DNA of 34,198 nucleotides from assembly GCA_026125665.1 (NCBI GenBank), contig JAHCKS010000058.1, positions 1 to 34,198 on the forward strand, written 5' to 3'. Under the pieces are notes generated by a model. That model was not told where the DNA came from, made no database searches, and worked only from the letters and a program-made list of their open reading frames with translations. A program made the position numbers and the translations under genes. Source of the stretch: Rubrivivax sp. (GTDB lineage: Bacteria; Pseudomonadota; Gammaproteobacteria; Burkholderiales; Burkholderiaceae_C). Shown here one piece after another: positions 28,201-34,198 of the stretch. Position 1 is the stretch's first letter. Every line of letters starts with the position of its first letter.

Positions 28201-30658
28201 CACCGACGACACGCTCGGGCCGCTGGCCACCGGCGCCTTCGCCAGCGACACCACGCCCACCGTGAACGGCACGCTCAGCGCCGCGCTCGGCAGCGGCGAG
28301 TCGGTGCAGGTGCTGCGCGGCGGGAGCCCTGTGGGCCTGGCCACCGTCAACGGCGGCACCTGGAGCTTCACCGAGCCGGCCGCGCTGGCCGCCGGCACCT
28401 ACAGCTGGCAGGCGCGCACGATCGACGGCACGGGCAACGCGACCGCGGCGAGCGCCGCGGCGACGCTGACGATCGTCACCTCGATGGTGGCGACCAACCT
28501 GACGCAGGTCGTCAACGACGCCACCAGCGTCGTGGTCCCACCCGGCGGCGCGACCAACGACTCGACGCCGCTGGTGCGCGGCACCGTCGGCTCGGCGCTG
28601 CCGCCGGGGCATGTCGTGCGCGTGCTGCGCAACGGCGTGGCGATCGGCACCGCGGCCGTCGTCGGCACCGACTGGACCTTCACCGACCCGGGCGGGCCCG
28701 ACGGCACTCGCACCTACGTCGCGCGCACCGAGGCCGGCGCCGTGCTCGGCACGCCTTCGGGCAGCTACACGATCAGCGTCGACACCGTGCCGCCGGCGCA
28801 GACGGCGAACGTCACGCAGATCGCCGACGACTTCATCGGCCCGCTCGCCGACGGCGCGACCACCGCGGACACGACGCCGATCGTCTCGGGCACCTTGAGC
28901 GCGCCGCTGGCCGAAGGCGAGCAGGTGCGCGTGCTGCGCCGGCTGGGCGCCGGCGCCTTCGTGCAGGTGGCCCTGGTCACCACCGCCAGCCAGAGCTGGA
29001 GCTACACCGAGCCGACGCCGCTGGCCAACGGCACCTACACCTATCAAGTGCAGGTCGTCGATGCCGCCGGCCAGCTCGGCCCGCTCGGCGCGGCGCGCTC
29101 GGTCGTCGTCGACGCGACGGCGGTGCCGCTGCCCGGGGTGGCGGCGACGATCGCCACCATCAACGGCGTCGCGCCCTCGGGCGGCGCGGTGCCGGCCAAC
29201 AACATCACGACGCCGGTCGTCGCGGGCACGATCCAGCGCACGCTGCTCGCCGGCGAGGTGGTGCGCATCTACCGCGGCCTCGGCGCCGGCGCGCCGGCAC
29301 CGGTGGGCACGGCCACCGTCACGTCGACGAGCTGGACCTACACCAACAGCACGCTCGCCGACGGCACGTACACCTTCCGCGCCCGCGTCGAGCGCCTGTC
29401 CGACGGTGCGTTCGGGCTCGTCAGCGCCACCATCACCGTGCCGATCGACGCCACCGCGCCGACGCAGACGGTGACCATCACCAACCTGCGCGAGAACAGC
29501 GGCGGCACGATCGTCGCCAACAACGGCCACACGACCGACACGACACCGTTCCTCGAGGGCACGCTGAGCGCGGCGCTGGGCGCGGGCGAACAGCTGCAGG
29601 TGCTGCGCAACGGCGTGGTCGTCGCGAACCTCACGCCCGGCGGCACGAGCTGGACCTACCAGGAAGGTGCGCTCACGGTCACGGCGCTGTACACGTACAC
29701 GCTGCGCGTGCGCGACGCCGCGGGCAACCTCGGGCCGACCAGCGCCGGCCGAGGGGTGAACATCGTCACCAACCTGCCGACGACGACGATCACGTCGATC
29801 AACGGGCTGGCCAACGGCGCGGCGACCAACGACACGACACCCACCGTCAACATCACGCTGAGCGCCAACCTGCCCTCGGGCTACCTCGTGCGCATCTTCC
29901 GCAACGGCGGCTCGGTCGCGACGCTCGGCACCTGCGCCCCGAGCTGCTCGTTCATCGACGGGCCGCTGCCGGGCACCTCCGGCACGACGTACAACTACAC
30001 CGCCCGCACCGAGGTCGGCGGCACCGCGCTCGGCGCCATCAGCAACACGCGCACGATCGTGCTCGACACGGCGGCGCCGGCCGCGCCGAGCTTCCAGGTG
30101 TTCTCGAACAACCGGCCGTTCCAGAACAACACCACGGGGTGGCCGACGGTGTTCGACGGCAGCGGCCGCAGCACGCAGGAGGTGGCGTTCGGCTCCGGCG
30201 TCGCGACGAGCGACCCCGACCCGCGCGTGCAGATCACGTTCTCGGTGAGCAGCGGCGACACGGTGCAGCTGTTCCGCGGCGGCACGCTGGTGGCAAGCAC
30301 CACGACCGTGGGCCAGACGACGCTGACGGTGAACCACCCGGCGTCGCTGGCGCGCCCGCCGTCGGCGCCGAACACGGTGGCCGACGTCACCTACACCGCG
30401 CGGCGTACCGACGCGGCCGGCAACTTCAGCGATGCCACCTTCGTTGTCAACGTCGTGCATCCGACCTGCAACCGGGACCGCGCGCTCAGCCGGTCGAACA
30501 ACACGACACACCAGAACTGGCTCGCCGGCTCGCCAGCCGCGGCCGGCTGCACGGCCTGCCACGGCACGACTAGCGGCAACTACCTGGCCGCGCCGCCGAC
30601 AAACCCGGAGACGAACAACCTGAACCAGGGCAGCTGGTACTGGTGCTTCAAGAGCTGA
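25298..30658 (+). CDS. Tetrahaem c-type cytochrome lipoprotein with RCC1 propeller and eight Ig-like repeats
   Basis: 1786 residues. The signal peptide ends in a lipobox (LLALGSC, lipidated Cys22). A Gly-rich linker follows, then an unrecognised domain (about 80-400) with ARICVFLDNGTELGCALTDD. An RCC1-type propeller spans about 400-640 (VYAIGDNVNGELGLG, VFAWGDNTFGQLGQG, VWAWGSNGGFGLLGNG). Three CXXCH haem sites, CISCH (714-718), CVFCH (762-766) and CASCH (825-829), lie in a Cys-rich segment. Eight Ig-like repeats of 100-128 residues follow (about 852-1722), with DTTPTVNGTLSAALGSGE and TWSFTEP as recurring motifs. The fourth site, CTACH (1751-1755), is near the C-terminus. The protein is exported, lipid-anchored and probably at the cell surface. 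It lies between the caspase gene and the CcmI-like gene. I know no characterised protein with this combination; an electron-transfer or redox-sensing role is inference. Confidence 0.88.
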   Translation: MKLRTPVLVPFALAALLALGSCGGGGGGGGEADDGAAEQLGVFTGFPDTGNLNWESTGGDGSGGVGDGGASGDGGVGAGGDFGQFRGARICVFLDNGTELGCALTDDVKGMVTIKPGRSYRGGLRIELSGTPTATYYEEGRNVFVPFPADRKIRVWVPFIQRNIGITPFTEAAYRMLTEGSAPESAGPNPTKDQVRAANERVRAALNEHFPSALHVDDIARLPFIKSPSLPAGSMGTDPRGRYGLVNGAFSKQASFHNSDTATPTLDAVRQLAEDLLDGRIDGRNGDSPAGPASARTYDPNTFTSELSSALAEQAARFGAQEALDALPRVLNFGNVRYEGYLFDGSISKAGNAFSTVAGWVAGNSRGLSLGQQFDRLPGQRALALYANNGHGGGFYKADALGPRHKVYAIGDNVNGELGLGTRDSTQGRAVEVDLPGALTHAVGGFAHTIIRVADGRVFAWGDNTFGQLGQGQGADTLPSSLAPLQVQLPRPALAVAATNIAGYALLDDGTVWAWGSNGGFGLLGNGARDGMVATPTAVSGLTQVVQMSARDNDVVVVRRDNTVWHWGSFPADEGAFDAGDPSAPYRGGTMSPVQVAGLPAGVPVRKVLTEQGLFVALLANGHAYHWGVHFDLTAGGILRDLTAQRILGLPPVRDLMPGGFIGYGARPFDRLTGMAVDYSGGMWKVRGRVAERFDPADPSKQNRPQGAAARPDCISCHTFLDESLEQLRARQPSTAGLPVCQPPDTVHAPGGVNLLHAETDCVFCHNPSRANYPQLAQPFAGSGSWQNCAKPDGLPPRAQSTPAPQTNSCTVPVGHVYTPPGTVCASCHNSIIARPLNALDTPCAQPRSDELPAIANLTTITGVFDLAGNAIAAGSTTNVVRHQVRGTLSQQLAAGQTLEVSRNGAVLGSAAVGGTTWTYTHPADAPQGGATFTARVVASGAFGRTSNTFSFNVDSTPPTGSAAITGFTDDTLGPLATGAFASDTTPTVNGTLSAALGSGESVQVLRGGSPVGLATVNGGTWSFTEPAALAAGTYSWQARTIDGTGNATAASAAATLTIVTSMVATNLTQVVNDATSVVVPPGGATNDSTPLVRGTVGSALPPGHVVRVLRNGVAIGTAAVVGTDWTFTDPGGPDGTRTYVARTEAGAVLGTPSGSYTISVDTVPPAQTANVTQIADDFIGPLADGATTADTTPIVSGTLSAPLAEGEQVRVLRRLGAGAFVQVALVTTASQSWSYTEPTPLANGTYTYQVQVVDAAGQLGPLGAARSVVVDATAVPLPGVAATIATINGVAPSGGAVPANNITTPVVAGTIQRTLLAGEVVRIYRGLGAGAPAPVGTATVTSTSWTYTNSTLADGTYTFRARVERLSDGAFGLVSATITVPIDATAPTQTVTITNLRENSGGTIVANNGHTTDTTPFLEGTLSAALGAGEQLQVLRNGVVVANLTPGGTSWTYQEGALTVTALYTYTLRVRDAAGNLGPTSAGRGVNIVTNLPTTTITSINGLANGAATNDTTPTVNITLSANLPSGYLVRIFRNGGSVATLGTCAPSCSFIDGPLPGTSGTTYNYTARTEVGGTALGAISNTRTIVLDTAAPAAPSFQVFSNNRPFQNNTTGWPTVFDGSGRSTQEVAFGSGVATSDPDPRVQITFSVSSGDTVQLFRGGTLVASTTTVGQTTLTVNHPASLARPPSAPNTVADVTYTARRTDAAGNFSDATFVVNVVHPTCNRDRALSRSNNTTHQNWLAGSPAAAGCTACHGTTSGNYLAAPPTNPETNNLNQGSWYWCFKS

Positions 30659-30679
30659 GCGTCGGTGCAAGGCACGCGC

Positions 30680-30696
30680 GCCGCCGGCGAGGCGGC
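30680..30696. repeat. Small hairpin between the lipoprotein and CcmI-like genes
   Basis: GCCGCC and GGCGGC pair around GGCGA in the 70-base gap between the two genes. It could reduce but probably not stop read-through into the second gene. There is no T-run. Confidence 0.3.
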
Positions 30697-30728
30697 TCGC
30701 TCGGCCTGCTGGGGCCGCGACGTTGTCG

Positions 30729-31250
30729 ATGCGGCGAACCCCATCGGGCCGCATGAGCCTCGCCAGTCGAGGCGCGGTGCGGCCGGGGCTGCTGGGCGCC
30801 ATGCTCGTCGCCGCCGTCGTGCTCGCGGTGGCAGCGCTCTTCTGGAGCGCCTCGCGCACCACGCCGACCGCGGCGCCGGCCGTCGCACCGCGCGCCGGCG
30901 CGCAGGTCGTCGGCCGGGTGGAACTCGCCGCGGGCGCACCCTCGCCGCCCGCGCGGGCCACGCTCGCCGTCTACGCCTACGCGCTCGACGGCCCGCGCCT
31001 GCCGCTCGCCCTGCTGAAGCTGCCCGCCGCCGGCGCGGCGTTGCCGCTGGACTTCAAGCTCGACGACACGCTGGCGCCGAACCCGGCCTACCGGCTCTCG
31101 CAGGCGGTGCAGGTGGTCGTCGGCGCGCGGCTGAGCATCGGCGGCGGCGACGGCGACGGCGCCCAACCCGGCGACTGGCTCGCCCAGCCGCAGACCGTGG
31201 CGCTGGGCACGCACGGCGTGCGGCTCGTGCTGCAGCCGCCGTCGCGTTGA
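30729..31250 (+). CDS. One-helix membrane protein with a CcmI C-terminal-like periplasmic domain
   Basis: 173 residues. A basic N-terminus leads into one transmembrane helix (about 20-39, LLGAMLVAAVVLAVAALFW). A Pro/Ala linker and a domain at 61-168 follow. That domain matches the C-terminal domain of the CcmI at 13580 (residues 307-420): a VYAYA/IFARA-type strand, then PLA, LP-x2-F-x-LDD, P-x2-RLS, VVV-x-AR-x-S and PGD appear in the same order and similar spacing. The TPR region of CcmI is absent. In CcmI the periplasmic part binds apocytochrome, so a maturation helper for the multihaem protein directly upstream is a reasonable inference. The start may be the ATG at 30729 or 30753; neither has a strong ribosome site. 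Confidence 0.78.
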   Translation: MRRTPSGRMSLASRGAVRPGLLGAMLVAAVVLAVAALFWSASRTTPTAAPAVAPRAGAQVVGRVELAAGAPSPPARATLAVYAYALDGPRLPLALLKLPAAGAALPLDFKLDDTLAPNPAYRLSQAVQVVVGARLSIGGGDGDGAQPGDWLAQPQTVALGTHGVRLVLQPPSR

Positions 31251-31275
31251 GCGCGGCCCCGCCGCCGCCGGCGCG

Positions 31276-32823
31276 TCAGTTCCCCGCCGGCGCCGGCACG
31301 CTCCAGCGCTTCGTCACGTCGCCCTTGGCGTTGACGCTCTCCAGGTGCACGCCGAACCCCCACAGGCGCGCGACGTGCTTGAGCACCTCCTGCGCCGTCT
31401 CGTGCAGCGGCCGGTCGTTGTGCTGGAAGTGCCGCAGCGTCAGCGAGCGGTCGCCGCGCAGGTTGACGTTCCACACCTGGATGTTCGGCTCGCGCGAGCC
31501 GAGGTCGTACTGGTGCGACAGCGACTCGCGCACGCGCCGGTAGCCGGCGTCGTCGTGGATGGCGCTCACCTCGAGCTCGGCCTGGGCTTCGTCGTCGGTG
31601 ATCGCGAACAGGCGCAGCTCGCGCATCAGCTTCGGGCTCAGGTACTGGCCGATGAAGCTCTCGTCCTTGAAGTTGCGCATCGCGTGGTCCAGCGCCGGCA
31701 GCCACGGCCTGCCGGCTAGCTCGGGAAACCACTGGCGGTCTTCCTCGGTGGGCTCGCGGCAGATGCGCTCGATGTCGGTGTACATCGCGAAGCCGAGTGC
31801 ATACGGATTGATGCCGCTGTAGGCGCGGTGCCCCACCGGCGGCTGGTAGATGACGTTGGTGTGGCTCTTCAGCCACTCGATCATCACGCCGTCGGTGAGC
31901 CAGCCTTCGTCGTACATCGTGTTCAGCAGGCGGTGGTGCCAGAAGGTGGCCCAGCCCTCGTTCATCACCTGCGTCTGCCGCTGCGGGTAGAAGTACTGGC
32001 TGACCTTGCGCACGATGCGCACGATCTCGCGCTGCCACGGCTCGAGCAGCGGCGCGTTCTTCTCGACGAAGTACAGCAGGTTCTCCTGCGGCTCGTCGGG
32101 GAAGCGGCGGCTCGGCGCCGCCGTGCCGTCCTTGTCGGCCTTGCGCGGCAGCGTGCGCCACAGGTCGTTCACCTGCTGCTGCGCGTAGGCCTCGCGGTCC
32201 TTGCGGTCGGCGAGCTCCTGCGCCAGGCTCTTGCGGCTCGGGCGGCGGTAGCGGTCGACGCCGTGGTTGGCCAGCGCGTGGCACGAGTCGAGGAAGAGCT
32301 CGACCTGGTCGAGCCCGTACCGCTCCTCGCACTTCGCAACGTAGTCCTTCGCGTAGACCAGGTAGTCGATGATCGACGACGCATCGGTCCACATGCGGAA
32401 CAGATAGTTGCCCTTGAAGAAGCTGTTGTGGCCGTAGGCGGCGTGCGCGATGACGAGCGCCTGCATCGCCAGCGTGTTCTCCTCCATCAGGTAGCTGATG
32501 CAGGGGTTGCTGTTGATGACGATCTCGTAGGCCAGGCCCATGTGGCCGCGCTTGTAGTTCTTCTCGGTGGCGATGAACTCCTTGCCGTAGCTCCAGTGGC
32601 GGTAGTTCACCGGCATGCCCACGCTGGCGTAGGCGTCCATCATCTGCTCGGCGCTGATGACCTCCAGCTGGTTCGGATAGGTGTCGAGGTTGAAGCGCTC
32701 CGCCGTCTGGCGGATGACGCGGTGGTAGTCCTCGATCAGCTCGAAGCTCCAGTCGCTCGGGCCCGGCAGCGGCAGGGCCGGGCGCGGCGGCGCCGGTTTC
32801 GGCCCCTCCAGCAGCGTCTTCAC
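31276..32823 (-). CDS. SpoVR family protein
   Basis: 515 residues from a GTG start that overlaps the stop of the DUF444 gene in GTGA. GGAGG stands seven bases upstream. The family is named for Bacillus SpoVR and includes Escherichia coli YcgB; its biochemical function is unknown. Conserved features: WSFELIEDYHRVIRQTAERF; NYRHWSYGKEFIATEK followed by YKRGHMGLAYEIVINSNP; HAAYGHNSFFKGNYLFR; TQVMNEGWATFWHHRL; INPYALGFAMYTDIER; and a C-terminal HDDAGYRRVRESLSHQYDLG. The length and all blocks look intact. It belongs to the prkA-DUF444-spoVR cluster, which in enterobacteria is associated with starvation and stationary phase. Confidence 0.95.
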   Translation of the reverse strand: MKTLLEGPKPAPPRPALPLPGPSDWSFELIEDYHRVIRQTAERFNLDTYPNQLEVISAEQMMDAYASVGMPVNYRHWSYGKEFIATEKNYKRGHMGLAYEIVINSNPCISYLMEENTLAMQALVIAHAAYGHNSFFKGNYLFRMWTDASSIIDYLVYAKDYVAKCEERYGLDQVELFLDSCHALANHGVDRYRRPSRKSLAQELADRKDREAYAQQQVNDLWRTLPRKADKDGTAAPSRRFPDEPQENLLYFVEKNAPLLEPWQREIVRIVRKVSQYFYPQRQTQVMNEGWATFWHHRLLNTMYDEGWLTDGVMIEWLKSHTNVIYQPPVGHRAYSGINPYALGFAMYTDIERICREPTEEDRQWFPELAGRPWLPALDHAMRNFKDESFIGQYLSPKLMRELRLFAITDDEAQAELEVSAIHDDAGYRRVRESLSHQYDLGSREPNIQVWNVNLRGDRSLTLRHFQHNDRPLHETAQEVLKHVARLWGFGVHLESVNAKGDVTKRWSVPAPAGN

Positions 32824-34124
32824 GCCGCCACCTCCGACCCTTCCTTCTTGAACAGGTCGCGGAAGACGGGGTAGATCTGCGAGGGTTCGGTCGCCTTGCG
32901 CATGGCGAAGTGCTTGTGCGTCTCGAGCAGCTGCGAGTATTCCTCCCACAGATTCTGCTCTTCCTCGGCCACCTGCACGTAGGCGTAGTAGCGGCACAGC
33001 GGCAGCAGCTTGTCGGCCAGCAGCTCGCGGCAGCGGCCGCTGTCGTGGTGCCAGTTGTCGCCGTCGGAGGCCTGCGCGCCGTAGATGTTCCACTCGCTCG
33101 GGTTGTAGCGGGCGCGGATGATCTCCTCCATCAGCACCAGCGCCGAGCTGACCACGGTGCCTCCGGTCTCGCGCGCGTGGAAGAAGTTCTCCTCGTCCAC
33201 CTCGGCCGCCTGCGTGTGGTGGCGGATGAAGACGAGCTCGATGCGCTCGTAGTGCCGCGTCAGGAACAGGTACAGCAGGATGAAGAAACGCTTGCTGAGC
33301 TCCTTGCGGCCCTCGTCCATCGAGCCGGAGACATCCATCAGGCAGAACATCACGGCCTTGCTCGTGGGCACCGGCACCTTGATGCGGTTGCGGAAGCGCA
33401 GGTCGATCGGGTCGAGGTACGGGATGCGATCCAGGCGCGCTCGCAGCTCGGCGACCCGCTCCTCGAGCTCGTCGATCCGCTGCTGGCGTGCCTTGGCGGC
33501 CATCGCCTCGGCGGGCGTCGGCGAGGCGAGCAGCGCCGCCAGCTCCTCCTCGAGCTCGCGCAGCTCGCCACGCGCCACGGCACCGATGGCGATGCGTCGG
33601 CCGATCGCTCCGCGCATGCTGCGCACGACGTGCAGGTTGTTCGGCGTGCCGTCGCTGGTGAAGCCGGCGCGGTGGTACTTCCACTCGGGCACCTCGGCGA
33701 GCTGCGTGCGCACGAGGTGCGGCAGCGCCAGGTCCTCGAAGAAGACCTGCATGAACTCTTCCTTGCTGAGCGAAAAGACGAAGTCGTCCTCGCCTTCGCC
33801 CTGGTCGCTGGCCTGCCCCTTGCCGCTGCTGCCGCCGCCGCCCTTGGGCCGCTCGATGCGGTCGCCCTTGATGTACTCGCGGTTGCCCGGATGAACGATC
33901 TCGCGCACGCCGCCCTGGCCGTGGCCGAACACCGGCTCGCTGATGTCGCGCCTGGGGATGTGGATCTCCTCCCCACGCTCGATGTCGCGGATGCCGCGGC
34001 CGTCGACGGCGCGCTTGACCGCCTCCTTGATCTGGTCCTTGTAGCGCCGCAGGAAGCGCTCGCGGTTGCCGATGGACTTGTTCTTCCCGGCCAACCTGCG
34101 GTCGATGATGCTTTGCAGCGCCAT
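32820..34124 (-). CDS. DUF444 family protein with a von Willebrand A-like domain (YeaH/YhbH)
   Basis: 434 residues. The N-terminus MALQSIIDRRLAGKNKSIGN is typical of YeaH/YhbH. A Gly/Ser/Lys-rich linker (about 93-112) and an acidic helical coil (about 190-240) follow. The C-terminal half is von Willebrand A-like with the metal-site motif DVSGSMDEG at Asp264, then FIRHHTQAAEVDEENFF and TGGTVVSSAL. Family members act with the PrkA kinase and SpoVR and are linked to nutrient and stress responses; molecular activity is unknown. The gene lies 18 bases after the prkA stop and overlaps spoVR by four bases, so the three are almost certainly one operon. Confidence 0.95.
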   Translation of the reverse strand: MALQSIIDRRLAGKNKSIGNRERFLRRYKDQIKEAVKRAVDGRGIRDIERGEEIHIPRRDISEPVFGHGQGGVREIVHPGNREYIKGDRIERPKGGGGSSGKGQASDQGEGEDDFVFSLSKEEFMQVFFEDLALPHLVRTQLAEVPEWKYHRAGFTSDGTPNNLHVVRSMRGAIGRRIAIGAVARGELRELEEELAALLASPTPAEAMAAKARQQRIDELEERVAELRARLDRIPYLDPIDLRFRNRIKVPVPTSKAVMFCLMDVSGSMDEGRKELSKRFFILLYLFLTRHYERIELVFIRHHTQAAEVDEENFFHARETGGTVVSSALVLMEEIIRARYNPSEWNIYGAQASDGDNWHHDSGRCRELLADKLLPLCRYYAYVQVAEEEQNLWEEYSQLLETHKHFAMRKATEPSQIYPVFRDLFKKEGSEVAA

Positions 34125-34142
34125 GGCTCGCAGTGTCCTACG

Positions 34143-34198
34143 TCATGAGCTCTTGCGCACGCGCAGGTACCACTCGCACAGCAGCCGCACCTGCTTCT
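34143..34198 (-). CDS. prkA: C-terminal end of a probable PrkA serine protein kinase (5' part beyond the window)
   Basis: Only the last 17 codons are visible, ending in KQVRLLCEWYLRVRKSS and a TGA stop at 34143-34145. The ending resembles PrkA/YeaG C-termini, and PrkA is the usual gene immediately upstream of DUF444 and SpoVR genes. Identity rests mainly on this conserved order, because the fragment is too short to stand alone. Confidence 0.65.
   Translation of the reverse strand, partial: KQVRLLCEWYLRVRKSS

Noticed and set aside
27850-30465. Regularly spaced repeats that might be a CRISPR array or tandem DNA repeats
   Set aside because: The periodicity is about 300-380 bases and follows the protein repeats (Ig-like domains). 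The DNA itself diverges between units, and no short identical repeats with uniform spacers exist.
25016-30961. A 1981-codon open frame on the minus strand opposite the multihaem lipoprotein
   Set aside because: It is rich in Arg, Ala and Gly with no domain pattern, and it covers a (+) gene with a strong ribosome site, signal peptide and clear domains. Long antisense frames are expected at this GC content.

Overview
The window is very GC-rich, with tightly packed and overlapping genes. It carries a complete bacterial System I cytochrome c maturation operon, queA/tgt, recG and the C-terminal end of a probable PrkA followed by DUF444 and SpoVR genes. These features suggest a betaproteobacterium of the order Burkholderiales, in the Rubrivivax/Leptothrix/Methylibium neighbourhood. 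That placement rests on gene content and base composition only. I saw no rRNA, tRNA, CRISPR array or transposase.

Layout. Bases 1-1960 (-): a multi-pass DUF2339 membrane protein that runs off the left edge. 2186-4572 (-): tgt and queA (queuosine tRNA modification), with recG divergent at 4639-6795 (+). 6834-7502 (+): a DedA-family membrane protein. 7503-7799: a gene-free stretch with three inverted repeats. 7800-10835 (-): an unusual exported metallopeptidase joined to a beta-propeller and an outer-membrane barrel. 10900-11904 (-): a PduO-type cobalamin adenosyltransferase and a small unknown gene. 12072-13490 (+): a GlcD/D-lactate dehydrogenase-like flavoprotein. 13580-21394 (-): ccmA-B-C-D-E-F-G-H-I, mostly joined by 4- to 8-base overlaps, with one 271-base gap between ccmB and ccmC that contains an FNR-like palindrome. 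21690-25133 (+): a Tat-type exported propeller/coiled-coil/caspase protein. 25298-30658 (+): a 1786-residue lipoprotein with an RCC1 propeller, four CXXCH haem-binding motifs and eight Ig-like repeats. 30729-31250 (+): a one-helix membrane protein whose periplasmic part resembles the C-terminal domain of CcmI. 31276-34198 (-): SpoVR, DUF444 and the last codons of a probable prkA.

How the genes may work together. The ccm operon attaches haem to exported apocytochromes. The neighbouring tetrahaem lipoprotein would be a substrate of it. The small gene directly downstream carries the same C-terminal domain as the operon's own CcmI. I read the lipoprotein and the CcmI-like gene as a candidate undescribed cell-surface multihaem module with a possible dedicated maturation factor. 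This is inference from domain content and gene order, not demonstrated function. The best candidates for novelty are that pair, the exported caspase beside it, and the peptidase-propeller-barrel fusion at 7800-10835.
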